Assembly (NCBI RefSeq): GCF_014648655.1
Contig: NZ_BMRN01000006.1
Location: forward strand, 2,922-66,921
Direction: 5' to 3'
DNA length: 64,000 nucleotides
Origin: Streptomyces atratus
GTDB lineage: Bacteria > Actinomycetota > Actinomycetes > Streptomycetales > Streptomycetaceae
The translations under genes were made by a program, and so were the position numbers. Below, one piece after another: positions 25,314-34,178 of the stretch (its first letter is position 1; every line of letters starts with the position of its first letter). A model generated the notes under the pieces. It was not told the DNA's origin and ran no database searches. It worked only from the letters and a program-made list of their open reading frames with translations.

Positions 25314-25366
25314 CTGCTGACTGCTGTCTGCTGTCTGCTGTCTGCTGTCTGCTGTCTGCTGTCTCC
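25311..25366 (+). repeat. heptanucleotide tandem repeat, eight units
   Basis: Eight head-to-tail units of 7 bp: two TGACTGC, five TGTCTGC and a final TGTCTCC. The first unit contains the stop codon of the oxidoreductase gene. Unit homogeneity suggests recent slippage; copy number may differ between strains without altering the protein. Confidence 0.9.
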
Positions 25367-25715
25367 GAACGGTCTTGGGCGCACCGGTCCCCGGCGTGCT
25401 CAACCCCGGGGCGGCGACATGCATCCCGTGCGTGGTCCGATCCCGGGAGGCCGGTTCCCTGCGCCACCTGGCCATGTGGATACGGCCAGAGGCGACGGGG
25501 AGGCCCCGAACCATCACTCCCGTGGACCGGGGCCCCGCACGCCGGCGCCGCACCCGGCGTCCCAGACCGCACGATCACGTCAACCGGGTCGGCCCAGGGC
25601 ACCGCAAGCCCGCGAGCGGACCATCACACGATCGAGCTAACCGGCGTCATGCGCACTCCCCGGCGAGCAGTTACCAACCCCCGCGAAGGACGGGTACTGA
25701 GGGACGAACGAGGTC
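25367..25715. other. gene-free convergent stretch, about 350 bases
   Basis: This lies between the oxidoreductase gene and the TetR gene, which face each other. I find no coding frame with a ribosome site and no strong terminator hairpin. Confidence 0.45.
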
Positions 25716-26474
25716 TCAGCGGTCCCTCATCGCCTCGATGCCCGCGATCAGCAGGTCCAGGGCGAAGGTGAAGTCCCGGTCGCGCATCTCCTCGACCGTG
25801 TCGCCACCGCGGGCGTCCATCAGGTCCTGCGAGGACTCGACGATCCGGCTGAGCTGCGGCTGGCTCCGGATGGTGCCCAGCGCCTGCTGGAAGAACTCGT
25901 CCTGGCTGACCCCCGACTCCGCGCTGCGCTGCACGAAGTGGGCCTCGATGGTGCCGAATCCGTACACGAACTGGAAGACCGCGGAGAGCGCCCCCGTCTG
26001 CTGGTGCAGCGGCAGCCCCGTCGCCCGGACCACGTCCTGCATGGCGTGCGAGAACAGCATCGAGTGGGGGCCCATGTTGAGGAAGTGGCCGGCGAGCGGC
26101 GACACCCAGCCATGCCGGACCAGCAATTCCCGGTAGGATACGGCCAGTTCGCGCAGCCGGTCGTGCCAGTGCGCGTCCTCGCGAGGGGGCGCGATCTCGC
26201 TGTAGACCGAGTCGAGGGCCAGCTCCAGCAGATCGTCCTTGGTGTCCACGTACCAGTAGAGGGACATCGCGGTGACGTCCAGCTCGGCGGCGAGCCGGCG
26301 CATGGAGAACTTGGCGAGGCCCTCGGCGTCCAGCAGCCGGACAGAAGCCGCAGTGATCCTGTCCCGGTCGAGACCGGCCGGCTGGTCCGATTTACGGGTG
26401 CGCGACGGTGTCCTCTGATCCAGCCACACGCTGGTCCTGGCGGGGTTCTTCACACGGTCGGCCGCGGACACCAT
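25716..26474 (-). CDS. TetR-family regulator
   Basis: A 252-residue regulator. After a 30-residue basic leader, the DNA-binding domain reads DRITAASVRLLDAEGLAKFS, MRRLAAELDVTAMSLYWYVD and TKDDLLELALDSVY, the classic TetR recognition helix with the SLYWYVD variant of the TetR_C type. The remainder is helical ligand-binding domain. The ATG at 26474 has GAGGAGAG seven bases upstream. It lies 94 bases after the MFS gene on the same strand, so both are probably read from the promoter at 28.1 kb, with its TetR-type operator. Confidence 0.9.
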   Translation of the reverse strand: MVSAADRVKNPARTSVWLDQRTPSRTRKSDQPAGLDRDRITAASVRLLDAEGLAKFSMRRLAAELDVTAMSLYWYVDTKDDLLELALDSVYSEIAPPREDAHWHDRLRELAVSYRELLVRHGWVSPLAGHFLNMGPHSMLFSHAMQDVVRATGLPLHQQTGALSAVFQFVYGFGTIEAHFVQRSAESGVSQDEFFQQALGTIRSQPQLSRIVESSQDLMDARGGDTVEEMRDRDFTFALDLLIAGIEAMRDR

Positions 26475-26568
26475 GGCGCACTCTCCTCGTCTTGCCGGCG
26501 GGACGGACCGGATGCGTACTCGTGCGCACGAAGCGGATCCGTACGGTCCGATGCGCCCCGCCTCGATG

Positions 26569-28098
26569 CTATGCCGCCACCTCGGCCTCGGCCGAGGTGG
26601 CCCGGGCAGATTCTGCCCGCTCCGCACGGCTCAGAAGCGTCGCGGCCAGCAGGCCGCCGGCCAGCACCGCCACCGCTCCGACCAGCTGGCTGGTCTCCAG
26701 TCCCGAGGCGAAGGCGTCCGTGATCCGCTCACGCTCCCCGTCGTCGGTGGCCGAGGCCAGCGCGGCGGGCAGCGAGGCGGCCCCGACGGCCGCGGGCACG
26801 AGCGCAGCGAACCGGGAATTGAGCACCGCGCCGAGGACGGCGACCCCCAGACCGTTGCCGAACTCGGCGAGCGTGCCGTTGACCCCCGCACCCACGCCTG
26901 CCTTCTCCGGCGGAATGGCGCTCATGATCGCGTTGGCCATGGCGGGCATGGCGAGCGCGATGCCCGCGCCCATCACGACCAGGCCGAGCAGCATGCCGCC
27001 GTAGCCGTCGCCGCCGAGCAGCGCGATCGCGGCGAGACCCGCGGCCAACAGGCTCATCCCGGCCGCGATGGTGACGGGCGTGCCCAGCTTGGGCACCAGC
27101 CTGGCTCCCAGTCCGGTGAGGTTGAGCGCGACGACACTCAGCGCCAGCGGAGCCGTACGCAGACCGGCTTCCAGTGGCCCGTAGCCGACGACGAACTGAA
27201 GCTGCTGGGTGAGCAGGAAGAGCGAGCCGCCCATCCCGAACGCGACCAGGATCGCGCCCGCGACCGCCCCGATGAACTTCTGGTTGCGGAAGAAGTGCAT
27301 GTCCAGCATCGGGTACGGGATGTGCAGCTCCCACAGCACGAACCCGGTGAGGACGGCGACCCCGATGAAGGCGGTCAGCAGTACCCGGCCCGACGTCCAG
27401 CCGTGCTCCGGGCCGGAGATGATCGCGTACACGACGGATGCCATACCGATGGTGGAGAGCAGCGCGCCGAGCAGGTCGGGGCGCTCGCCACTGGGGTTCT
27501 TGGACTCCGGGACGAGCCGGACGACGGCGACCAGGCCGATGACCGCGACGGGGATGTTGATCAGGAAGATCGCGCCCCACCAGAAGTGGTCGAGCATCAC
27601 TCCGCCGATCAGCGGTCCGACGGCGAAGCCCAGCGAGCTGACGGTCGACCAGATGCCGATCGCCTTGACCCGCTCGGAGTCGTCGAAGATCTGCACGACG
27701 ACGGCCAGGGTCGTCGTCATCAGCAGCGCACCGCCGATGCCCATGCCCGCACGGGCGGCGATCAGCTGCGTGGACGACTGGGCCAGTCCGGCCACCAGCG
27801 AGCCGATGCCGAACAGGGCGAGCCCCGCGACCAGCATCTTCTTGCGGCCGTAGCGGTCGGCGGAGCTGCCGGCCGTGAGCAGCAGACCCGACTGGACCAG
27901 CGAATAGGCGTTGATCATCCACTGCACATCGGCGGTGGAGGCATCCAGCTCCTGGGTGAGGGAGGGGATCGCGACGTTGAGGACGGTGTTGTCGAGCAGC
28001 ACGGTGAGCTGGGCGAGACAGATGACGCCGAGGATCAGCCAGCGCTGCGGGTGGCTCGGTGGCGTGAGGCGGTTCTGCTCGGCGGCGGTCGCCGTCAT
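26569..28098 (-). CDS. DHA2-type MFS multidrug exporter
   Basis: A 509-residue 14-helix drug:H+ antiporter. It has LTVLLDNTVLNVAIPSLTQE in helix 1 (motif D1), SSADRYGRKKMLVAG as motif A and STVSSLGFAVGPLIGGVML as motif C. The length is normal for DHA2 exporters, unlike the fused exporter at 21.4 kb. The ATG at 28098 has AGGAG five bases upstream. It exports unknown compounds, presumably the inducer of the downstream TetR. The promoter is covered by a 13-bp inverted repeat. Confidence 0.92.
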   Translation of the reverse strand: MTATAAEQNRLTPPSHPQRWLILGVICLAQLTVLLDNTVLNVAIPSLTQELDASTADVQWMINAYSLVQSGLLLTAGSSADRYGRKKMLVAGLALFGIGSLVAGLAQSSTQLIAARAGMGIGGALLMTTTLAVVVQIFDDSERVKAIGIWSTVSSLGFAVGPLIGGVMLDHFWWGAIFLINIPVAVIGLVAVVRLVPESKNPSGERPDLLGALLSTIGMASVVYAIISGPEHGWTSGRVLLTAFIGVAVLTGFVLWELHIPYPMLDMHFFRNQKFIGAVAGAILVAFGMGGSLFLLTQQLQFVVGYGPLEAGLRTAPLALSVVALNLTGLGARLVPKLGTPVTIAAGMSLLAAGLAAIALLGGDGYGGMLLGLVVMGAGIALAMPAMANAIMSAIPPEKAGVGAGVNGTLAEFGNGLGVAVLGAVLNSRFAALVPAAVGAASLPAALASATDDGERERITDAFASGLETSQLVGAVAVLAGGLLAATLLSRAERAESARATSAEAEVAA

Positions 28099-28114
28099 GC
28101 GGACTCCTGGTGCC

Positions 28115-28173
28115 TTATACGGTGTACGAGAACGAGATGTACACCGTATAACCAATCCCCATACGCTGTACAA
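28115..28173 (-). promoter_or_regulatory. TetR-type operator and promoter of the MFS-TetR operon
   Basis: Arms TTATACGGTGTAC (28115-28127) and GTACACCGTATAA (28139-28151) form a perfect 13-bp inverted repeat with an 11-base spacer. A third half-site ATACGCTGTAC lies at 28161-28171, one base off. On the minus strand TTGTAC (28173-28168), 17 bases, then TATACG can serve as -35/-10 and both overlap the sites. The geometry predicts repression by the TetR protein of the same operon; it may also touch the divergent gene at 28228. Confidence 0.75.
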
Positions 28174-28227
28174 CTCATTTCCGCGCGGTACCGTGCTCGC
28201 CGCTGATCCGACAAGGACTGGAGTGGT

Positions 28228-29085
28228 ATGTCACTGCGTCGTCGTACGGTGGAAGTGCTCATCGCAGCGGGCCTGTTGGGCACCGCCTTCGCGCCCCCGG
28301 CATCGGCCGCCGGGCAGGGGCACGCGGTGCCGCTGCGTGTGGCCACGTACAACATCCATGCAGGCGCCGGCATGGACAATGTCTTCGATCTCGACCGGCA
28401 GACCGCCGAGCTCCGCTCACTGGACGCCGATGTGATCGGGCTCCAGGAGGTCGACGTCCACTGGGGCACCCGCAGCGAGTGGCGCGATCTGGCGGCCGAG
28501 CTGGCCGAGCGGCTGCACATGCAGGTCTCGTTCGCCCCGATCTACAGCCTCGCCCCCGAAACTCCGGGTGCGCCCCGGCGTGAGTTCGGTGTCGCGGTGC
28601 TGTCCAGGTACCGGATCGTGAGCGCCGAGAACCACGAGATCACCCGGCTCTCCACCCAGGACCCGAACCCGGTTCCGGCCCCCGCGCCCGGCTTCGGCGA
28701 GGTGGTCCTGCGGGTGAAGGGGCTGCCCGTGCATGTGTATGTGACGCACCTCGACTACCGCGGCAACCCGTCCGTACGGACCGCCCAGGTCGCCGACACC
28801 CGCCGGGTCATGGCCGAGGACGAGGCACCGGGGCGGCAGAAGGTGCGGCAGATCCTGCTCGGCGACTTCAACGCGGCACCGGCCGCTCCCGAACTCGCCC
28901 CGCTGTGGGAGGAGCTGACGGACATCGAGCCCGGTGGGCCGACCTACCCGGCGCAGGATCCGGTGCAGCGGATCGATTACGTGGCGGTGTCGAAGGATTC
29001 CGTACGAGTACGCGACGCGACGGTGGCCGAGACGCTTGCCTCGGACCACCGCCCGGTTGTCGCGGATCTGCTGCTGCGGCGCTGA
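28228..29085 (+). CDS. secreted endonuclease/exonuclease/phosphatase-family protein
   Basis: A 285-residue exported EEP-fold enzyme. The signal peptide (VEVLIAAGLLGTAFAPPASAA) is followed by the fold's catalytic blocks: RVATYNIHAG (Asn), VIGLQEVD (metal-binding Glu), VYVTHLDYRG, ILLGDFNAAP (catalytic Asp-x-Asn) and the final SDHRPVVADL (His). Such secreted enzymes cleave phosphodiesters in nucleic acids, phospholipids or phosphoinositides; the substrate is not readable. It is transcribed away from the MFS gene. Confidence 0.9.
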   Translation: MSLRRRTVEVLIAAGLLGTAFAPPASAAGQGHAVPLRVATYNIHAGAGMDNVFDLDRQTAELRSLDADVIGLQEVDVHWGTRSEWRDLAAELAERLHMQVSFAPIYSLAPETPGAPRREFGVAVLSRYRIVSAENHEITRLSTQDPNPVPAPAPGFGEVVLRVKGLPVHVYVTHLDYRGNPSVRTAQVADTRRVMAEDEAPGRQKVRQILLGDFNAAPAAPELAPLWEELTDIEPGGPTYPAQDPVQRIDYVAVSKDSVRVRDATVAETLASDHRPVVADLLLRR

Positions 29086-29089
29086 GCCT

Positions 29090-31246
29090 CTACTCGCCGC
29101 TCTTCGGCTGGGTCAGGTCGTAGAAGGTGGCACTGTGGACCGTGACCTCCTCGAAGTTCTCCTCCACCCAGGAGGAAATCCGGGACGAGATGCCGCTGTT
29201 GCCGCCACCCCCGCCCATCCCGCCCGCGATGAAGTAGTGGATCCTGCCGTCCTCGACGTACCTCTTGAACTGGGAGAGCGTCGGGGACGGGTCACTGCCG
29301 TTGAAGCCACCGATCGCCATCACCGGGTCGCCGGTGGCGAGTTGGTAGCTCGCTGCGTTCTGTGAGCCGATGGCGGCGGCGGCCCAGGTGTAGTCGCCGG
29401 CGTTCTTCTCCAGGAGCTTCTCGGCCTCGGCGCTGACGGACGAGCCGTTGAGCAGACCTCCGATGCCGCCGCCTCCTGGGGTGCCGTCTTCGCCCGTGCC
29501 GCCGGGTGCGGTGCCGGTGCCGGGTGCGGTGCCTGTACCGGGCATGGCTCCCGGCTGCCGGCCGTTCTGCTGGTTGCCGCCCTGGCCGCCAGTCGGGGGC
29601 TGACCCATACCGCCGTCCTGCTGGTTGCCCTGGCCGGGGGGCCGCATTCCACCGCCCATGCCACCTGGGCCGCCCCGGCCGCCGCCACCGGGACCGCCCA
29701 TGGAACTGGCGCCGGACGGACCTGCCGTGACGATCGAGCCCCGATGTCCGGTGTTCAGCGTGCTGAGGGTGTACGCCGTCGGCCCGGCCAGCGACGCGAC
29801 AAGGCTCACCCCCACCGCTGCGAGCGCCAGTTGGCGTCCGAGACGTGCAGCGAGCAGCAGGCCCGCCGCTGCGGCCGGACCGCCGATGAGGACGGCCCAG
29901 CGCAGCCACGGCAGATAGTCCGCAGTCCGGCCCAGCAGGACGTACGACCAGAGCGCGGTCACCGCGACCGTCACGCAGAGCGCTCCACGCGCCCACCACC
30001 TGGTCCGCTCCTCCCACAGAACCGTGGTGCCCATACCGACGAGCGCCGCGATGTACGGAGCCAGGGCGACCGTGTAGTACTGGTGGAAGATGCCGGCCAT
30101 GAAGCTGAAGACGACCGCCGTCATCAGCAGCGAGCCGCCCCAGGCGAGGAACGCCGCCCGGGCGGTATCGGTGCGCCTGGCCTTCCAGGTGAGCCAGACA
30201 CCCGCGGCGAGCAGAATCAGGGCGGCGGGCAGCAGCCAGGAGATCTGGCCGCCGACCTCGGCGTTGAACATCCGGCCGATGCCGGTCTCCCCCCACTGAC
30301 CGCCGCCACCCCCGCCCCCTCCGACACTGCCGGTCTCATCGCCGTTGATCCGGCCGAGGCCGTTGTAGCCGAAGGTCAGTTCCAGGAAGGAGTTGTTCTG
30401 CGAGCCGCCGATGTACGGACGCGACGAGGCGGGCCACAGTTCGACGATCGCCACCCACCAGCCGCCCGCGACGACCATCGCGAGCGCCGAGAGCCCGAGT
30501 TGGCCGAACCGCTTGCGTACGGAGACCGGCGCGAACACCGCGTACAGCACGGCCAGCGGCGGCAGGATCAAGAACGCCTGCAGGGTCTTGGACAGGAACG
30601 CGAAACCGACCGCGACACCCGCCCACACCAGCCACTTGGTACGGCCGTTCTCCATCGCGCGCAGCACGCAGTAGACGGTGACGGTCATCAGCAACGCCAG
30701 CAGAGCATCCGGGTTGTTGAAGCGGAACATCAGCGCGGCGACGGGCGTGAGCGCGAACACCGCCATCGCGATCAGCCCGGCAGGGGCGTTGAAACGGCGG
30801 CGTACGGCCGCGTACAGCACCCCGGCCGTGGCCACCCCCATCAGCACCTGCGGAACCAGAACCGCCCACGAACCGAGGCCGAAGATCCGCACCGACAGGG
30901 CCATCGGCCAGAGTGTGGCCGGGGGCTTGTCGACAGTGATCGCGTTGGCAGCGTCCAACGAGCCGAAGAAGAAGGCCTTCCAGCTCTGACTGCCGGCCTG
31001 GACGGCTGCGGAGTAGAAGGAGTTGGCGTACCCGGAGGCGCTGAGGTTCCACAGGTACGCGAGCGCGATGACCAGCAGCATGGCCAGGAAGGCGGGCCGC
31101 GCCCAGCACGGGTCCTCGGGCCTGCCCCGCCACACGCGGCGCGCCAAGGACTTGTCCGGGCGCGCGTGGCCGGCCCCGGCGGCCGGTGGCGGGGACGTCG
31201 GCGCATCCGGCGAGGCCGGAAGGCGGTCGGGACGCAGCGTGGTCAT
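29090..31246 (-). CDS. GT39/ArnT-like membrane glycosyltransferase
   Basis: A 718-residue multi-pass protein. Residues about 55-500 hold around a dozen helices. The first loop carries YANSFYSAAVQAGSQSWKAF and TVDKPPATLWPMALSVRIFG, with the acidic residues used by lipid-phosphosugar transferases (PMT/ArnT clan). A Gly/Gln/Pro-rich extracellular linker spans about 510-620. A globular C-terminal domain ends VEENFEEVTVHSATFYDLTQ. It transfers sugar from a polyprenyl-phosphate donor outside the membrane. Its ATG overlaps the GT2-GtrA stop by four bases, and that partner would make and flip the donor. Confidence 0.88.
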   Translation of the reverse strand: MTTLRPDRLPASPDAPTSPPPAAGAGHARPDKSLARRVWRGRPEDPCWARPAFLAMLLVIALAYLWNLSASGYANSFYSAAVQAGSQSWKAFFFGSLDAANAITVDKPPATLWPMALSVRIFGLGSWAVLVPQVLMGVATAGVLYAAVRRRFNAPAGLIAMAVFALTPVAALMFRFNNPDALLALLMTVTVYCVLRAMENGRTKWLVWAGVAVGFAFLSKTLQAFLILPPLAVLYAVFAPVSVRKRFGQLGLSALAMVVAGGWWVAIVELWPASSRPYIGGSQNNSFLELTFGYNGLGRINGDETGSVGGGGGGGGQWGETGIGRMFNAEVGGQISWLLPAALILLAAGVWLTWKARRTDTARAAFLAWGGSLLMTAVVFSFMAGIFHQYYTVALAPYIAALVGMGTTVLWEERTRWWARGALCVTVAVTALWSYVLLGRTADYLPWLRWAVLIGGPAAAAGLLLAARLGRQLALAAVGVSLVASLAGPTAYTLSTLNTGHRGSIVTAGPSGASSMGGPGGGGRGGPGGMGGGMRPPGQGNQQDGGMGQPPTGGQGGNQQNGRQPGAMPGTGTAPGTGTAPGGTGEDGTPGGGGIGGLLNGSSVSAEAEKLLEKNAGDYTWAAAAIGSQNAASYQLATGDPVMAIGGFNGSDPSPTLSQFKRYVEDGRIHYFIAGGMGGGGGNSGISSRISSWVEENFEEVTVHSATFYDLTQPKSGE

Positions 31247-32613
31247 CGGACGTTCCCCAGTTCGTGGTGAGTGTCATCGGCGCGCCCGGCCGAGGCGGGA
31301 GCCGCAGAGGCCGCGGAAGCCACGGGCCCCCCGGAGGCCCGCTCCGGGAAGACCCAGGCGCGGAAGAGCAGGAACCGCAGCACCGTCGCCGCGAGGTTGG
31401 CCGCGATCAGAACGGCGAGTTCCGTGCCGTGGGACGGCGATCCGGACGCGGCTCCCAGTGCGGCCAGCGAGCCGCTGGTCAGCGCGAGACCGATGGCGAA
31501 GACGACCAGGCCCTGCGCCTGATGGCGTACGGCTCCGCCCCGGCCGCGCACGCCGAAGGTGAGCCTGCGGTTGCCCGCCGTATTGGCGACGGCGGACACC
31601 AGCAGCGCGCCGCCGTTGGCGACCTGCGGGCCGACACACAGCCGGAAGAGCGAGTACAGGGCGAGATGGAAGAGCGTGGAAAGCGCGCCGACGACGCAGA
31701 ATCCGACGAGCTGCCGGGCCAGGCCGCGCGGCACCCCGCTCAGAGCGCGGTCGCGCGGATCGTCCCCGAAGGGCCTCGCCAGCCGGTCCAGCGGCAGTGC
31801 GCCGACCGCCAGCGCCCGCCCCACCCGCCACACCCCTTTCAGATCCTCGGTCGCGGTCCGCACGATGTGGACGGTGGAGTCGGGATCGTCGACCCAGTCG
31901 ACCGGCACCTCGTGGATACGCAGCCCGGCGCGCTCGGCGAGCACCAGCATCTCGGTGTCGAAGAACCAACCCGTGTCCTCGACCATCGGCAGCAGCCGCT
32001 GCGCGACCTCACGTCGGACAGCCTTGAATCCGCACTGCGCATCGCTGAACCGCGCGGCCAGCGACGAGCGGAGAATGAGGTTGTAGGCGCGCGAGATGAA
32101 CTCCCGCTTCGATCCGCGCACCACCCGCGAGCTACGGGCCAGCCGTGAGCCGACAGCCAGGTCCGAGTGGCCCGAGATCAGTGGCGCCACCAGCGGCAGC
32201 AGCGCGTTGAGGTCGGTGGAGAGATCGACGTCCATGTACGCCAGGACCGGGGCGTCCGAGTGCGACCAGACGGTGCGCAGCGCCCGCCCGCGGCCTTTCT
32301 CCGCCAGCCGGTACGACCGCACCCGGGGCAGCGCCGCCGCGAGCCGGGCCGCCACCTGCGGTGTCCGGTCGGTGCTCGCGTTGTCCGCGACGGTGATCCG
32401 GAAGGCGTACGGGAAGGTGCGCGCCAGATGGTCGTGCAGGCGCAGCACACACGGCTCGAGGTCCTTCTCCTCGTTGAAGACGGGTACCACCACATCGAGT
32501 ACGGGTACACCTGCCGCATCGACCGCTCCGGCGAGGAGGTGGTCCCGGGCCGGCAGGGTGCTCCAAGGAGTGTCGGTTCGCATGCCATCGACACTCGCCG
32601 GCCCCGCTGTCAC
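31243..32613 (-). CDS. GT2 glycosyltransferase fused to GtrA-like flippase domain
   Basis: A 456-residue two-domain protein. Residues 35-290 are a dolichyl-phosphate-sugar synthase-type GT2 (LDVVVPVFNEEKDLEPCV, DNASTDRTPQVAARLA, MDVDLSTDLNALLPL with the metal-binding DxD-like residues, FDTEMLVLAERAGLRIHEV). Residues 305-425 have four helices of the GtrA family (RQLVGFCVVGALSTLFHLAL). Together they would make a polyprenyl-phosphate sugar and move it across the membrane. The GTG start overlaps the kinase stop by four bases (GTGA). ATG 32583 is a shorter alternative. Confidence 0.92.
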   Translation of the reverse strand: MTAGPASVDGMRTDTPWSTLPARDHLLAGAVDAAGVPVLDVVVPVFNEEKDLEPCVLRLHDHLARTFPYAFRITVADNASTDRTPQVAARLAAALPRVRSYRLAEKGRGRALRTVWSHSDAPVLAYMDVDLSTDLNALLPLVAPLISGHSDLAVGSRLARSSRVVRGSKREFISRAYNLILRSSLAARFSDAQCGFKAVRREVAQRLLPMVEDTGWFFDTEMLVLAERAGLRIHEVPVDWVDDPDSTVHIVRTATEDLKGVWRVGRALAVGALPLDRLARPFGDDPRDRALSGVPRGLARQLVGFCVVGALSTLFHLALYSLFRLCVGPQVANGGALLVSAVANTAGNRRLTFGVRGRGGAVRHQAQGLVVFAIGLALTSGSLAALGAASGSPSHGTELAVLIAANLAATVLRFLLFRAWVFPERASGGPVASAASAAPASAGRADDTHHELGNVR

Positions 32614-34178
32614 GCCGATGTGCTGAGCCTGTCCCCCTGCTGTGAGTGCGGAGCAACCACGGGAAGCGCCGGCAGATGGACGGCGAACACCGTGTGTCCC
32701 GGGACCGAGGCCACCCCCACCCGGCCGCCGTGCGCGGCGATGACGGCGTGCACGATGGCGAGACCGAGCCCGGTGGAACCCGCGTGGCGGGAGCGCGAGG
32801 CATCGCCGCGCGCGAACCGTTCGAAGACATGCGGCAGCAGCCGAGGCGGAATGCCGGGCCCGTCGTCCTGGACCTCCAGCGTCACCCAGGGGTGGCCGGT
32901 GGTGGCACGCACTCGCACGGTGACGGTGGTGCCGGGCGGGGTGTGCGTACGGGCGTTCGCCAGCAGATTGACCAGCACCTGATGGAGCCGGGTCGGATCG
33001 CCGTACACGGTCGCGGGCTCGTCCGGCAGTTCGAGGCGCCAGTGGTGATCCCCCTGCCCGGCGGCGCGGGCATCGCTCACCGCGTCGACGACGACCGGCG
33101 AGAGATCGGTGCTCTCGTGACTCAGCGGGCGCCCGGCATCCAGCCGGGCGAGCAGCAGCAGATCCTCCACCATGCCCGTCATCCGCTCCGCCTCGGACTC
33201 GATCCGCCCCAGGGCATGCCGGGTGTCGGGGCCGGTCTCCTCGCCGCCGCGCCGGGTCAGTTCGGCGTATCCGCGGATCGAGGCCAGCGGGGTGCGCAGC
33301 TCATGGCTGGCGTCCGCGACGAACTGACGTACCCGCATCTCGCTCTCCTGCCGCACCTCCAGCGCCGAACCGACATGGCCCAGCATCCGGTTGAGCGCCG
33401 CGCCCACCTGCCCGACCTCGGTCCGCGGATCGGCCTCGGCCTCCGGGACCCGCTCCAGGAGGGCCACCTCACCGCTGTGCAGCGGGAGTTCGGAGACCCG
33501 GGTCGCGGTCGCGGCGACCCGGCGCAGCGGCCGCAGCGCGACACCGACCATGGCGGCGCCCGCGATGCCGGCCGCGATCAGACCGGCTCCGGTGACACAG
33601 ACCTCGACGAGGATCAGGATGGTGAGGGCAGAGCTCACCTCGGCGGCGGGGATGCCGACGAGGATCGTCGTCCCCTGCGGGCCCGTGACGGCCTCCACCC
33701 GGTTGGAGCCGAGTCCGGGCAGGTCGATGCTTTGCGCCCCGCCATCGACAGGGGTGTCCGCCGCTTCCAGGGCGCTCTGCTGGGCGCCGGTCATCGGCTT
33801 CCCGCCGTCCTCGGTCCCCAGCCCCGGCGTGCTGCTGCTCTCCGCGACCACCCTCGACTCGGTGACCGAGCCGTCGTCCGCCAGAACGGCCCCGAAGGCG
33901 CCGACGGGCAGCCCCCGCGCGTCGACGAAGGCCAGCGGGTCGTCGCCCTGCGGTGCACCGCCGGGCATCGGCCCCCCTGCGCCGAGGGGCGGCTTGGAGG
34001 CCCGCACGGTGATGGAATGCAGCTGATCGTCGAGCTTGCCGTACATATAGCTGCGGAAGGCGATGGTGGTGACCGAGCCGATGACCGCGGCGACCACGGC
34101 GATCAGCGCCACCGCCGAGACCACGAGCCGGGTCCGCAGCGTCCACGGCCCCCGCCGCCGGTTCACACGCCTACTCAC
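32610..34178 (-). CDS. OmpR-type sensor histidine kinase
   Basis: A 522-residue kinase. Helix 1 (VVSAVALIAVVAAVIGSVTT) is followed by an extracytoplasmic sensor of about 130 residues, then helix 2 (ALTILILVEVCVTGAGLIAA) and HAMP. The dimerisation domain has ASHELRTPLASIRGY with phospho-acceptor His292. The ATPase domain has NLLANARTHTPPGT (N box), DDGPGIPP (G1) and GSTGLGLAIVHAV (G2). All catalytic boxes are intact. The GTG start overlaps the regulator stop by eight bases, and the stop overlaps the GT2 start, so sensor and glycosyltransferases are made together. Confidence 0.95.
   Translation of the reverse strand: MSRRVNRRRGPWTLRTRLVVSAVALIAVVAAVIGSVTTIAFRSYMYGKLDDQLHSITVRASKPPLGAGGPMPGGAPQGDDPLAFVDARGLPVGAFGAVLADDGSVTESRVVAESSSTPGLGTEDGGKPMTGAQQSALEAADTPVDGGAQSIDLPGLGSNRVEAVTGPQGTTILVGIPAAEVSSALTILILVEVCVTGAGLIAAGIAGAAMVGVALRPLRRVAATATRVSELPLHSGEVALLERVPEAEADPRTEVGQVGAALNRMLGHVGSALEVRQESEMRVRQFVADASHELRTPLASIRGYAELTRRGGEETGPDTRHALGRIESEAERMTGMVEDLLLLARLDAGRPLSHESTDLSPVVVDAVSDARAAGQGDHHWRLELPDEPATVYGDPTRLHQVLVNLLANARTHTPPGTTVTVRVRATTGHPWVTLEVQDDGPGIPPRLLPHVFERFARGDASRSRHAGSTGLGLAIVHAVIAAHGGRVGVASVPGHTVFAVHLPALPVVAPHSQQGDRLSTSA

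Noticed and set aside
25311..25366. CRISPR array
   Set aside because: Units are 7 bp and directly adjacent with no spacers; it is a simple tandem repeat.
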